A stretch of 64,000 bases of DNA, taken from NCBI GenBank assembly GCA_037127255.1, contig JBANSL010000018.1, positions 10,451,175-10,515,174 of the forward strand. The letters run 5' to 3'. Positions within the stretch are counted from its first letter, which is position 1; each line of letters opens with the position of its first letter. This stretch comes from Persicaria tinctoria (Eukaryota > Streptophyta > Magnoliopsida > Caryophyllales > Polygonaceae). The notes beneath the pieces are model-generated. The model had not been told where the DNA came from. It worked only from the letters and a program-made list of their open reading frames with translations, and searched no databases. Positions 1 through 12,346 of the stretch are shown here, piece after piece. Position numbers and translations under genes: made by a program.

Positions 1-648
1 CAAATGATAATGCAAGATGCCAAAATATTCTAAGCCTTCATTGTTGATTGGTAAATTGGTACTCCGGTATGAAGTTTTATTTATCTATTTTAATATCACA
101 GATGGATTTAACATATGAAAAATAATATAAAAAAATAATACAAAGTATAAATCAATCATGAAATTATATTAATATGGTATTTGAAGATACCTAATCTAGG
201 TGGGAGGCAACGTCGGTGATCCGCACTTCCGCAGGTTTCGCCCTTTCCGAAGATAGGTTGTCGTTCTCCGCCTTCTCGGCGTCGAGGCACCGTGTCAGTC
301 GTCGCGCTCTTCCGTGTCCTCGACATTCGTGGGTCGCCTTAGATCTTCCTCGTCTCCTCCGCTCGCTGATGGGTTGTATGGGTTATTTGGGGGTTTCTTT
401 CATTTTGGTTGATTTGTGTTATTTAGTTTGTTGTATGTGCAACTAATAGGTAAGGTGGTTCGTAAATGGTGGATTGGACAAGATAACAATTTAGCATCTT
501 ATCATATATCTTACACAATGCTAAAACATAAGCCGAATTATCACATGTCAGTTTCTAGTGAAAATTTTCTCGCCCAAAATTTTGAGAAATTACATATATT
601 TTTGCCATGTTTAAGAATAATGCCACCTATTTTGTCATATAATTAATA
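1..648. other. AT-rich intergenic DNA, no gene recognised
   Basis: Mostly AT-rich sequence. A GC-richer patch at about 200-390 is open in one frame, but its translation resembles no family I know and shows no start context or splice structure. I call no gene here. Confidence 0.6.
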
Positions 649-887
649 CCCCTCCATTAATTAAAATATGTCGTTTTAGACATTTGCACAATTTTTTAAG
701 AAAACAAATAAAAATACAATTATATTCTAATTATTACTTTACCTTTTTCACTTTATTGAAAATTACAACTAATTCATAATCAGTACAAGGGTAATTTTGG
801 AAAATGAACACCAGAATATCTAAAACGACATATTTTTCTTAACAATATTTTACTTCTAAAATGACATGTTTTTCTTAACGGATGGAG
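649..887. mobile_element. Degenerate Stowaway-like MITE
   Basis: The ends form an imperfect inverted repeat: CCCCTCCATT at the left and GGATGGAG at the right, each followed inward by a match around TGTCGTTTTAG and its complement. TA lies on both sides (647-648 and 888-889), as expected for Tc1/mariner-derived Stowaway elements. About 240 bp, non-coding. Confidence 0.55.
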
Positions 888-1633
888 TATAATTTTAATA
901 TTTGTTGTATACAAACTATACATATCGTTTTAAATAGGTAATTACATACCATTTCTGAAATTGACTATGTATGCATCGATCTTCTTTAGTTATAACGTAT
1001 TTTACATTTTTTCTTAATTACCTTAATTCTATTAACTTAATTGAAATTGATTATATATGTGTGTAACTACTGACTAGGTATAATCTTATTTTAAACAAAA
1101 ACAAATATAATATATGTAGACTGAAAAGTAAGTTTCAAATGTTAAGTATTTATTTTTGTCAACAAAGTTAATATATTATACACTATTATATTACAAAACA
1201 ATAAATGGTACGCTAAAAAATACTCAATGGTTGTGTAACATACATGATATATCATATATGAGCGATGATGAATTTTTATTGAGGTTTTTTTTTTCCTGTT
1301 GTTGCTACCAACATGGTGAGGATTTAGTTACGTAACAATTTAAGCTAGTTAGACAAAAAAAAATCACTAATAATTAAAAGACTACAAAGTTATTCGGGGG
1401 GAGGAGTATATATAGTTACTAGTCTTATGACCCGCACGCTTGTGCGGTTGTCTAATAAATTATATTTTATTATATGAATTAATTTTTTTAAAATAAAGAA
1501 AAAAAACATGTTTTTTCGCTCTCGAAAAAATGACAAAGTCACAAGATTTTAACATTAAGGTATTTTAATTAGTAATATATATAACCATTATTTGTTGATT
1601 GTAATGGAACCTCATATGATATAAAGAAATATA
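888..1633. other. AT-rich spacer
   Basis: No coding frame, RNA gene or clear repeat boundary seen. Confidence 0.5.
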
Positions 1634-1867
1634 CTACCTCCGTCTCAAAATTTAGGTCGTTTGACTTTTTTGACACGCTTTTTAATGTGTTAAAAACTCT
1701 ATGAAATATTAATTTTTTTTCAAAATTTTTTAAAAAATTTTGAAACTTATTACTAATAAGTTTGAAATTATTTTAAAAATTTTGAAAAAAAAATATTTCA
1801 TAGAGTTTTTAACACATTAAAAAGCGTGCCAAAAAGTCAAACAACCTAAATTTTGAGACAGAGGGAG
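1634..1867. mobile_element. Stowaway-type MITE
   Basis: This 234-bp element is almost one perfect foldback. The left end CTACCTCCGTCTCAAAATTT is mirrored by AAATTTTGAGACAGAGGGAG at the right, and the arms stay complementary almost to the centre. TA flanks both sides. The CTCCCTCCGT-type terminus and TA duplication are the hallmark of Stowaway (Tc1/mariner superfamily). Confidence 0.85.
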
Positions 1868-1924
1868 TATAAAATAAAATGTCACATTTCATCAAAGATT
1901 AGTATAGAATAAAAAAAATAAAAA

Positions 1925-2196
1925 ATGCTTTATCTCAACTGTTTCTCTATAATTTCTACATTATAGAATGATACAAACAAAAAAAATTCTATAACTCCAA
2001 CAAATCATCTAGTTTGAAAGTTTCAATATGATTCTCCAAATCCTATATAAAATAATAGAGAATACTAAAATTTAGGAAATTTGACTTTTTTTTCATTAAT
2101 TTGTATATTTTATTAGATGATATATTGGAGCAAAACAACTAAAATCTTTAAAATTAGAGAATTTCTACAATTTAAGAGTGTTGAAAGTGTTCTTAT
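1925..2196. mobile_element. Degenerate PIF/Harbinger-like MITE, relative of the copy at 34.3 kb
   Basis: The stretch around TTTCTCTATAATTTCT, a downstream ACTCCAAC segment and TTTCAATATGATTC follow the same order and spacing as in the MITE at 34268-34561. The ends are worn (AATGCTTTATCTC at the left, GTTGAAAGTGTTCTTA at the right, against the GAGCATC terminus of the other copy), so boundaries are approximate. Confidence 0.45.
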
Positions 2197-3292
2197 AAAC
2201 TTATAATGTAAAAAAAATTGGGCGACCATTATATCAAATTTAAAATAGTTTTATTTATCACATATACAATGGTTTTTTTCATAGAGTATAAAGTTTCACT
2301 TTATTACATTCTCCTCATGGTTAATATGTGTTATACATTATATTGATTAAGTTAAACCATGTCATCGCCTACTTAAAAAAATCCAGAATGATGCTAGAAC
2401 TTGTGACTTTAAGATATAAGTTAAAAACACCACCCAAATTTATCAAATATAACAGTATACACTAAACTATTATATTAAACATCATGCACCCAAACTTATC
2501 AAATACAACTGTATATACTCTATACTCTTTAAAACTAAATAAAATTTTTTTTCGGGGGCCTAAAACTAATTTAACTTTTTTATATATAAAATTAATATCA
2601 TTTTAAAATTAATATATCTTATAAATTATAATTCATCATTTAAAAAAAATCCATATTTTATTGAAGATACGACGTACCAACCAATTTTTCAACTTGGATA
2701 TAAGCTAAATAATTGTAAAATTTAGGTTAGGGTTGATCATGAATGTACCCATGTATTGTGTGATTTAGGATCGATCATGAACCGTTAACATATTTGCATT
2801 TAATATTTATTTATTGTGATAAGATTTTATTATTTTATAGATAATTAATTAATAATAAAGCTTATCATTAGATATAATGAATTATTGTTATTAATCTAAA
2901 TGACTAAAGATAAAATAACTAAAGAAAAAATACTTATAAAATAATTTTAGTAAAAATGATAGATTTTGTAACCACTTAAGATATGATGTTGAATATTTAT
3001 ATTAAAAATTAAATTTAATCTTCAATTAAAATAGACACATAGGATGACACATACATAAATAGATAATGTAATCGTCTGACGTGGCTTAAATATATTGGAT
3101 CATCATTAATTGACGTGTCAAATACCCGGGCCAGATTGCACCAGAGTCCGACACGTAAGCGAATCGCACCAGAACCCGCCACATAAGATTTCCACGCCTG
3201 TGTTTTAGTATTATATATATATTGAATATTGAATATTGATAAATAAAACACATTTGATTTTGTGCACATATTTCAAGAAGATAAAAATTATA
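2197..3292. other. AT-rich spacer
   Basis: No gene or clear repeat. A slightly GC-richer patch at 3100-3200 has no recognisable coding content. Confidence 0.5.
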
Positions 3293-3564
3293 CTATCTCC
3301 GTCCAAGAATACATGGCCTTTTAGGCTCATGCACGCTAATTAAGGAACCTATTTTGCATCTTAAATCTCATTATTATTATTAAAGGTTAAAATAATAATC
3401 GGAAGTTCAAGGGTTTTCTTTAAGTTTTTCAAGAGTTTTATTTAATTTTAACAAGTAAAAAAGTAGTAATTTTAGAGGTAATAATTACCTATACATTTAA
3501 AAGACCATGTATTTTTGACAAAGTTTCAAGGCCTAAAAGACCATGTATTATTGGACGGAGGGAG
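3293..3564. mobile_element. Stowaway-like MITE
   Basis: 272 bp. Left end CTATCTCCGTCCAAGAATAC, right end reverse complement CTCCCTCCGTCCAATAATAC, followed inward by ATGG(C/T)CTTTTAGGC in both arms. TA on both sides (3291-3292, 3565-3566). Non-coding. Confidence 0.8.
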
Positions 3565-5299
3565 TATATATTGATTTTTTTTTTGTTTACAATATCAAGT
3601 GTACAAGTTATTTCAATAACAAATAAATGCTAGATATCACACAATTAATATTTTATCACTTATATCATTTTATTTATTTAGTTATAATTGACATTCAATA
3701 ATGTGCTATATTTTCAGTTTTTACTTATATGATGATAAAACAAAATACGTAAATTATTATATAGAGCGGGTTAGCAATCTACCACATGTTTACCGCTCCT
3801 GGGCTTCTTTGGGCCGTAATCACACTCTAAAACCCAAATTTATGGGCTTATTTTGGGCCAGCCTTTTATTTTTCTTTAGGATCCCATCATATCTTTCCCT
3901 TTTACTCCTTTGGCGATCTCATATTCTCATTATCTCAATTGATAGAATGATAGTTTAGTCTTTAGGCATAGGTCTTCTTTCAAAAAGGTGTGCATACTGC
4001 ATACCCAACTCGGCATTTTGAAAAACTTCCAAATTGGTATGTTTTGTAAGTTGTAACAAACAACATTTGAGAAGTGTAATCGTTGATGTACTTTCGAGCG
4101 ATGGATCACATTGCTAGGCATGCTCCTTTCACTAGTCTAGGGTGTTTTAAACTATCGTTTCGAGGGATGATTTGGGATGAGCTTTGTCCGCAAAACTATT
4201 CCTATTCTTGCCTACTGTATATAAAAAAAATGGATTGAATAACCTTATTTTTAATATAACATTATAGGTTGCTTCAAAAAGAAAAAAAAGGAAGTGTTTG
4301 TCAGTTGAAAATAAGGTTAAAGACAGGTTGGCAAGTGGCAACCCCAATCCAAGGACCCATTCCAGATCCCTCTCAACTACCCTTTGTATTATTTTACAGT
4401 ATGACAGTCTCTCTATGACTCTATCCCTTCTTGTATAAACAAAATCATTTAGTCTAGTTCAAAAAAAAAATTATTTAGTCAAGTGTCACGTAATCATATT
4501 CATTCTATTAATTTAACTTAAGTTAAAAAAATATTTTCAAATTATAAAAGTTATACTCCATTCATTTCAATATTTATTATTTAATTTTTAGCACGTTTTG
4601 TAAAAAGTTAAAAATGTATTAAAAATTCAAAAGACAGATATAATGAATCTGATGTTTATATTATGTAGCTAAATAATCTCTTAAATGATTTTGAGATTAT
4701 TTTTTCTATACATATATGATTGTTAATTAAGATAATTGTATTATATATACGCTAATTTAGAAATTTCTTTAAATTCGATTTTTTTTAATATATTGGAAAA
4801 TTGAGAACAATAACTACCGGTCCCGATCGAATAATCGTTCATTCTAAAGTATCTCGAAAGATGAGATGTTGCATATTTATAACTTTATGAAACTTTTCGA
4901 CTAGAGGGGAAAGTGTATGCTAGCCGCGCTAGCACATGGGTTGTAGAATTAACTTCTATGAAAACATGATGAATAGAAAAATTAAATGAAGTCACCAAAT
5001 CCATCATAGTATCCGATTGTAGTAGTTTAATAGTCCATGGACACTTCTAGTTTCCCAAAATTGTTTTGACGACACACATATACTTTCAACAACTAAATGT
5101 GTAATTTCTAATTTCTAACGCCTTAACCTTAAGGACACCTTTTTAAAACCTAACACATTAGCAAAGACAATTGATTGATTGTCATAAGTTCCTCCATCCA
5201 GAGCAAAAACAAAAGCATTTGTTTCACGAATGGCAAACTCATTTTTACCCAAGGAACCCTGAAAACCAAAGATTTCCTGTGGTGAGTCTCAAAAAATAG
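3565..5299. other. Intergenic DNA
   Basis: Mostly AT-rich. A one-sided Stowaway-like end (ACTCCATTCATTTCAATATT) occurs near 4555 without a matching partner. No gene seen. Confidence 0.5.
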
Positions 5300-6221
5300 A
5301 CTACCGACATCTGCCAAACTTGCATCCTGCAGTGTTGGCATTCCCACCGACTGCCTTTATGTGGAATGAACTTCGAGGACACTGACCACCTTCTATTCCA
5401 TTGCCCAATAATAACACAAACAATACAACACCTCTCTCCAAAAATCTGTAACACAATTCGAGGTGTCTACGATTCCACTTACAACACAAATGAAACACTA
5501 TGCGCCCTTTACACATCACCAAGTAAAATAGACTTTTCATCACTTGCTACAACTTGGTGGTGCTCTTGGTATTTCAGATACAAAGCCCTCTTTGACAATG
5601 TTACTCCTAACTCTAAAACAGTAGCATCATTCATAACAAACCAAATAGCTAATTGGAAAAAAGCAAAAACTGGTGACATATGTGCAGAACAGAGCATTCA
5701 CAACAAAAAACCACATCTCGGGAACAACAGAAAACACATAACTAATTAAACAGACTAAACCGAGACAAAACTGGTATAAACTTAACTTTGATGGAGCTTT
5801 ATACTCCGACAACATTGGCTCTTAAGTATTTCTCATTAGGGATAGTTTGGGTCGTACTCAATATGCAGAATCTGGCTCCTCCCCACTACCCTCTGTTATT
5901 GGATCGGAATGTTTTGGTTTGTGGAAAGGAGTGCTTAAAGCAGTAGAACTAAAATTTCCGCGTATCTGCATTAAAGGCGATAATCTCAGTATTATCAAAA
6001 GTCTCAAGTCAGATATGTCTTTCTCTGGCGAGATCGAGATGCTAGTATCCGACTCTGTGTGTGCTCTGAGCATGTTTTCAGAATATGAGATATCTCATGT
6101 CTTTAGGAACGGTAATCAAACTGCTAACCGTCTATCTCACATTGGGATCGCTTTCTCTGACTTGACTTACCCCTCAGATACAATTATAAGAAACATCATC
6201 TGTAAGGATGCTCTTGGCTAG
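5300..6221 (+). pseudogene. 3' end of a dead LINE retrotransposon (zinc-binding plus RNase H domains)
   Basis: Reading on the plus strand, 5310-5749 encodes a reverse-transcriptase zinc-binding segment (PLCG, then FEDTDHLLFHCP) followed by a Trp-rich stretch (TTWWCSWYFRYKALF). From about 5785 the frame reads WYKLNFDGALYSDNIGS, the start of a plant RNase H-like RVT_3 domain, then a stop at about 5823. 5847-6221 then continues it (ECFGLWKGVLKAVELKF, then GDNLSIIKSLKS and FRNGNQTANRLSHIG). This domain order is that of L1-type plant LINEs. The in-frame stop and the missing reverse-transcriptase core make it a 5'-truncated fossil. Confidence 0.75.
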
Positions 6222-7217
6222 TTGGCTTTGCCAACAACCAAATTCTCTCTTGTTCAAAAGGAACCCTGAAAACCGTACGTAGTAGACTTTATTTTTAAAT
6301 TAGGTGTACTTATTAAAAACCACCTTTATATTATATTTTAATATATTTTTCAACCTTTTAAATTCTCTTTAAATATAAACAACTTATAAATTAAAGTAGT
6401 ATATTGCACTAATTTAAACTAATTTTGACGAATGACTAATTCCTTTATTCAACAAAAACATGTTATTCTAGTTTTTTTAACAAATTTTTAAAAAAATAAC
6501 AAATATATTATTATACTCCCATTTAGTACATTACTATTTTTTCTTGCTCGTTACAAAGCTATTTTCACAAAGAAAAGATTAAAATCTCTAAAATAATATA
6601 TTATTCTTAATAAAAATAACACTCTAAAATAAAATAACGTATAGATCCAAACAAAGGCCCAAGTATCATGTTTTATTCGAGTCTCAAACACGAATATGTT
6701 TCTTTACCATAGATCCAAATAGAGGGCCAAAAATGACCGAAAAAAAAAAAGAATTTAGCCCAGAGTGAAACATAAAAAAGGAGAATCTAAACAGAGAGAT
6801 AGGGAGAAGGGGAAGCACGGGACCCACCCGTGGGGCCGTTGAGCCCATAACTCCAAACCCTTCTTCCACCTGCATTGCACATGTTCTTCTTCATTTCAGC
6901 TTATGGTTCCCATCAGACACCGCAATCAGCCAACTCGACAAATCTCCTTCTTACCAGCTCTCAGATCTCTCTCTTACCTTTTCTCTATTTGCCTCCAATT
7001 TCTGATTCCCCATTTCAATTTTGATTTGTCTGCAACTCCCCCGCCCGGATCGAGGCCCTGTTGCAGAGGACAAACCCTTCAGAAAAGCCTGGAACGAGAT
7101 TCCTTTTGAGGAGTTGCTTTCAATTGGTACCACCGATTTCTGCTTTCTTGTTTCTCCCCCGAATTCTGTAGCTGAATGTGTTTGTTGTTGCTGAAGGTCG
7201 ATTAATCCAAGGGGAAG
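6222..7217 (+). promoter_or_regulatory. Upstream and 5' leader region of the NPGR1-like gene
   Basis: AT-rich until about 6640, then GC-richer toward the ATG at 7218. One GGCCCA-type box lies at about 6656 and AGCCCA at about 6842. A pyrimidine-rich leader covers roughly 6940-7200. A 5'-UTR intron is possible but I could not settle one. No other gene seen. Confidence 0.4.
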
Positions 7218-9929
7218 ATGCTGTGCGCTTGTTCCGGAGAGCAGTTCAAATTCGAGGAGCCGCCGCCCAAGTCGCCGGAGTCGCTGGCCGCCAGGGATTT
7301 CTCGGTGAGTGGCCACTCTCCGCGGACGCCGAGGGATTTCTCCACCGTCAGCGGCGTTTCGTCTCGCACTCCTAGGGATTTCTCTCCAAGTGGACTTATC
7401 TCGGCGGCTGGTGTTGGAGACCAGTTGGCCTCCAAATTTGACGACGATCAAGTCGATGAGGTTGAATCCACATTGAAGGAAGCTCTCTCGTTGAATTATG
7501 AGGTCGGTGGGACTGTTGCATTCTCATCCTAGGGTTTTCATTGCTGTTGATTTTAGGCTGATCTGATCTCATTCTCTGTTCTGATTATCAGGAAGCTAGG
7601 GCTTTACTGGGGAGAATGGAGTACCAGAAGGGGAATTTCAATGCCGCCATTCAGCTCTTTCAAGGGATCGACATCAGTAGGTTAACACCTGCCATGATCA
7701 AAGCGATTCGGGAGCATTCAAAGCAAAGGAAGCCGAAATCGAAGGGCGGCGACAAAAGTGGTGCCGGTATCATGTCTATGGCATCTGTGAGCTTGTTTCT
7801 TGAAGCCATCCTACTCAAGACAAAGACTCTTCAAGAGCTTGGGAGAACCAAAGGTATTTCCTTGGAAGATCAGCTGATTATAAGCTATATGTTGAAGTCA
7901 TTTTGCCTGATTATCTTAAACTTGTTATGCTATAAAAATACATGATGTGAAGATCCATGAAAAACTGCTGCGTCTCTGAGGGGGATTTGCCTTGTGGCTG
8001 ATCTGTAATACTTCAAATTTATTGAATGTTTCAGATGCTGCAGATGAATGCAAAATAATCTTACATGTGGTTGAATCTGCGTTGCCTAATGGAATGTCAA
8101 AGAGCACTCCCGAAGATGCTAAAATGCAGGAGATGTTCCACAAGGCATTAGAGCTGCTCCCTGAGCTGTGCAAGCTGGCAGGGCACCTTGATGAAGCTGT
8201 TACATCGTATAGGCGAGCTCTTGTCAAGCCCTGGAATTTGGATCCCGATAGATTGGCTGCTGTGCAGAAGGATCTGGCAGCGACGTTGCTCTATGGTGAT
8301 GTTGAAACAGGCCTTCCTCTCCAGCTACAGATCTGGGGTCCAACGACTCCGAAGAACAATCTTGAGGAAGCAATATTATTGCTTTCTGTACTAATGTCTA
8401 AGATGGTGAATCAGGAAATTGGTTGGGATTTGGAAATTGTGGATCATCTCACCTTTGGGCTGTCAGTTTGTGGAGGATTCGAGTTCTTAGCTGATCATAT
8501 GGAGCAAGTATTGCCAGGCATATATGATCGGTCTGAGAGGTGGTATACTCTTGCCCTTTGTTATAGTGCTTGTGGTCAGAACGAAGTGGCTTTAAATCTT
8601 GTTAAGAAGGTTGCTGGTAAGTCTGAAATGACCAAGCACAGGCCACATCTGGCTTCCTTCTTGTTAGGGGCGAAATTATGCTCACAAGACGCTAAGAATG
8701 CACGTGAAGGGATTGAGTTTGCGCGTAAATTTATTGAATTTGCTGCTGATCGTGATGAGCATTTCTTGGGTCAGGCTCACAAGTTTATGGGCATCTGCTA
8801 TGGAAACGCTGCCAGAGCTGCCATATCAAGTTCTGAACGCGAGAGATACCAGCAAGAGGCTCTAAAATCTCTGAACAGCGCCTTTTCGGCTGATAAGGAT
8901 GAACCAGAGTTAATATTCAACCTGGGGTTAGAAAATGCTGAGCAGAGGAATCTGAATACAGCTCTTGACTATACCATGTCATGTTCGAGCATGGTGGGAG
9001 AGAGCTTGGGTAAAGCGTGGAAGCTATTGGCTCTCGTGTTATCTGCCCAGCATCGCTTCAAGGATGCTGAGACCATAATTGAGCTTGCCTCAAATGAAGG
9101 TGATGTGACGAATCATCTGGAGTTTTTGAGATTGAAAGCTAATCTTCAAGTATCTCAGCAACAACCAAGACAAGCTATAGAAACATATGGAGTTTTGCTA
9201 TCTCATATTCAGGCACTGAAACGAAGGAAATCCAAGGAATCCCATTTGAAGGTACGTCGTCTCCTGAAATTTTACATCCAATCATTCCAAATTCAACATT
9301 CCTATACAGATACATTAGATTGTTAGATCTTGTTCCTCACTTTTACCTTCCAGGCACAGGATGTTCGACATTTGGAGGTGGAAGCATGGCACGGTTTGGC
9401 GGATGTATATACAAAGCTTGAGGCATGGCCTGATGCTGAAGTTTGTGTAGATAAAGCCAGGGCTATTGCAGCTTTTGATCCGAGAAGTTGGCATGCTGCA
9501 GGTATTGCTTTCTGATTAGAGAAACAGGGAAAATTTTATATACAAGACAGCACTTGTGGCCTTGGATGTTCCTATTGACAAGCTTAATGTGAATGCTGAA
9601 TCTGAGTGATTATTTCAGGAGTACTAATGCGAGCAAAAGAAGAATACAACGAAGCACTTGTGGCATTCTTGATGTCATTGTCAATGGAGCCCGAGCATGT
9701 CCCGAGCCTTGTTTCAATGGCTGAAGCACTCATGCAGCTAGGTAGTCACTTGCTCCCCATAGCCAAAAGCTTCTTGATGAATGCATTGCAGATTGACCCA
9801 ACAAATCACGTCGCCTGGTTGAACCTGGGTCTGCTTTCGAAGCGTGAGGGTCTGTTAACACAGGCTGCAGAGTATTTCCAAGCTGCCCATGAGCTCAGTT
9901 CATCTGCTCCTATTCAACCATTCCACTGA
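7218..9929 (+). CDS. NPGR1: NPGR1-like protein (NO POLLEN GERMINATION RELATED 1), TPR protein
   Basis: Five exons: 7218-7502, 7592-7853, 8035-9251, 9354-9501, 9619-9929. All introns are GT-AG and phases match, giving 740 residues. The start MLCACSGEQF and the SP(R/T)TPRDFS-rich head fit NPGR1 rather than its sisters NPG1 and NPGR2 (from memory of the family). VDEVESTLKEALSLNYEEAR introduces the conserved N-terminal region. From about residue 90 to the end the protein is built of tetratricopeptide helices, such as AGHLDEAVTSYRRAL, SERWYTLALCYSACGQNEVAL and HVAWLNLGLLSKREG. In Arabidopsis this family binds calmodulin, and NPGR proteins are reported to act as scaffolds with a PI4K complex at the plasma membrane. 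No frameshift or missing exon. The paralogue assignment is less certain than the family. Confidence 0.9.
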
Positions 9930-10760
9930 AACATTACACTAAGACGAGTCTGAGTCAAAGAAACACTCCAGATTTTGCTGCTACAACTGAGTTTGTGTTC
10001 CGAGACACAACCAATTGGTCAAATATATTGTACATATGTAGCTTTTATAACTTGAAGAAGTAAATCCTACTTCCATTCATTAGCAGTTCATCATCTAAGC
10101 TTTAGGTATCAGTGCATATCTGCATATACTGAGTATATATTGTATTGATTGGAAGCTCAGTTTAATATCTTAATTGTAGCAACAAACATGCAGGCATGTA
10201 AGGATTATGAAAAGATCAACAGACGAACAGGCCAAGTCATGGAGGTCACGCCATCAAACGCATTTGAAGCAATCAAACGTGACTAGAAAATCGATGATCG
10301 CGATCGCTAACCGTCGACCTAACCGTACTGAATGGTAACGATCAACACTAATTGGGAAAAGAGCAAGTAGTTGGTTGATTGTCTGATTGAAAGAGGAAAC
10401 CCCAGCTTCAGATTTTAGGTCAGATCCTGATCGATCTAACAACGAAGTCACAGCTCAGAAGACGCATTTAATGCAATCGGAATCATTGATTCGGGGTTGG
10501 CAATGGAGCCCACTTTGTCAAAATGAATCGATGAATTTAATTTGGTAGAAGCTCAAACCACAAACTAGTTCTTCGTGTCGAGGGTGAAAACTTGGCCACA
10601 AATTCGGGGAGTATTGTTCATTAGTACCGGTCAACAGTCGAGTCGACACCTAACTCTTATTATACAGTTATGATTATAAGCCATTTAGCCTGCCCCCCAC
10701 CCTGGTCGTGTGCGTAAGAGTGTAAGTCGCCTACCGATCATGCCGGGACTTTAATCAATA
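9930..10760. other. NPGR1 3' region and spacer
   Basis: The likely 3' UTR occupies the first few hundred bases. Beyond it I see no gene, RNA or clear repeat up to the MITE at 10761. Confidence 0.5.
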
Positions 10761-10869
10761 CTCCTTCCGTCTCATATTAAATGTCGTTTGTTTGTTTCTA
10801 TATAGTGTTTTTCGCTCTTTAAAAAACGTGCCGAAAAGTAAAACGACATTTAATTTGAGACGGAGGGAG
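10761..10869. mobile_element. Short Stowaway MITE
   Basis: 109 bp. Left end CTCCTTCCGTCTCATATTAA, right end reverse complement CTCCCTCCGTCTCAAATTAA. TA on both sides. An internal ATGTCGTTTG and its complement extend the foldback. Confidence 0.85.
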
Positions 10870-10894
10870 TATAGGATACCAAAACATGTCAGCA

Positions 10895-11100
10895 TTTCAT
10901 TTTGTCATCTTCGTTTCCTTTCCAACCCAAATTGGAACACATATTTTCACCGTTCAATTAAAAAAAAAAGAAGATACATTGGATCTCTGTCAAAAAAGTA
11001 TTTGGTTTTCCAATTGGAAGGAAAGTAAAAAATAAAAATAGGTTGGTCAATTTTTACTTATTTTTGGCTATTTCAACCTTGTTGAATTCTAGGGCTCTTG
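10895..11100. repeat. Direct repeat, copy 1
   Basis: Shares long stretches with 13095-13340 in the same orientation, including AAAAAAGTATTTGGTTTTCC, AATAGGTTGGTCAATTTTTA and CTTGTTGAATTCTAGGGCTC. The two copies flank about 2 kb of MULE and SINE insertions. They do not start and end TG..CA and have no primer site, so I read this as a local duplication rather than LTRs. Confidence 0.6.
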
Positions 11101-11109
11101 TTTTTTTTT

Positions 11110-12346
11110 GGAAAAATTAAATCAAATAATCCAACCTTTTAGATGGTGTGAGATAAATACCATCACTTTTACTTTGTTAAAAAAATATCTTGTACTTTTC
11201 CATATAAGTGTAAACGGTGTCATTGGACAAACTTTCATCTTTGATTACGTTAATTTTGACGGATTGCCTAACAACATTAATGAGACCTATCAAACGGGTC
11301 ATTCGTGTCGGGTTCGGGTCGGGTCACTCCGGCTCCTGGGTAAAACGGTTCCGGGTATATCCGGGTTGACTCGAACCCGGGTTTGACCGGGTTTCGAGTC
11401 ATTTCGGGTCGATTTCGGGTTTGTCAATTTTTTCCTTTTTAAATTAAAAAATCATGATTTGATAATTTTGCGGTAATTTTAAAATTCTAAAATTAAAGGC
11501 ATTGTTAATAAGTTCTAGTGTTCGTTACATACTATATCTGATCTAAAATATTTGATTTTTATTATTTCTCGTAATTTTTAATAAAATGTAATAATATATA
11601 AATGTTAAAATTTTAAATAATTTTTTTAAAATTTGATATTTTATATATTATTACATTTTATTAAAAAAATTGATTTTTAGTATTTCTCGTAATTTTTAAT
11701 AAAATGTAATAATATATCAAATATCAAAATTTTAAATATTTTTTTTAAAATAATTTCACGCAATTAGTAATAAGCATAGAATTTTTTTAATATTTTAATA
11801 TTTTTTAGAATTTTTATCTTCTTAAAAAATGTGTTAAAAAAAAATCAAATACTATCAATCAGACGGAGTATTACACAATACAAATAAATATAAAAGTTGA
11901 TTTGAAAATGAAAGATGAAGTGATTGTAATTATAAAATGTAACAAATTGGAATTTCCATAAAAAAATCTAATCATATATAATTATAAATCAACCGGGTCA
12001 AAATTACCGGATCAATCGGGTCACCAGGTCGAAACCTAGATAATCCGGAAAATTTTCGGGTTCGGGTCAAAAAAAAAAAAATCCGAGTCAAAACTTCTAG
12101 GTTCGGGTCGGAAAATTATCAGGCGTTCGGGTTGGGTCAACCGGATCGGGTGGTGTTTTGACATGTCTATATCAAGATTAAGAAATCAGCTTAAAAAAGC
12201 GGTGCAATTAAACATTAATGTCAAACGGAATTAATGGTCCATTTACACATATATGGAAAAGTATGGGATATTTTTTTAACAAAGTAAAGGTGGTGGTATT
12301 TTTCTCACACCCTCTAAAATGTTGGATTATTTGTTTTAATTTTCCC
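11110..12346. mobile_element. Non-autonomous MULE-like element with long terminal inverted repeats
   Basis: The first ~110 bp (11110-11220) and last ~110 bp (12235-12346) are inverted copies: AAATAATCCAAC, GTGTGAGA(T/A)AAATACCA, TTTACTTTGTTAAAAAAATA and ACTTTTCCATATA all recur on the opposite strand at the right end. Flanks are poly-T on both sides (nine T at 11101-11109, eight T from 12347), compatible with a 9-bp TSD but not diagnostic. No transposase. The centre (11283-12168) is a different, GGGTCGGGT-rich insert. Confidence 0.7.
11283..12168. mobile_element. hAT-like non-autonomous insert rich in GGGTCGGGT repeats
   Basis: Short imperfect terminal repeats AGACCTATCAAAC at the left and AGACATGTCAAAAC (reverse complement of the right end) bound a segment whose subterminal regions are packed with CGGGTC/GGGTTCGGGT motifs in both orientations around an AT-rich core. 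This is the usual architecture of plant hAT derivatives. I could not see a matching 8-bp duplication, so the class is tentative. Confidence 0.5.

Noticed and set aside
216..446. Short open frame in a GC-richer patch at the left edge
   Set aside because: No recognisable motif, no splice context and no similarity to any family I know.
7202..7451. Minus-strand open frames rich in SLGVRGE/PLTEKSL repeats
   Set aside because: They are antisense shadows of the repetitive SPRTPRDFS coding region of the NPGR1 first exon.
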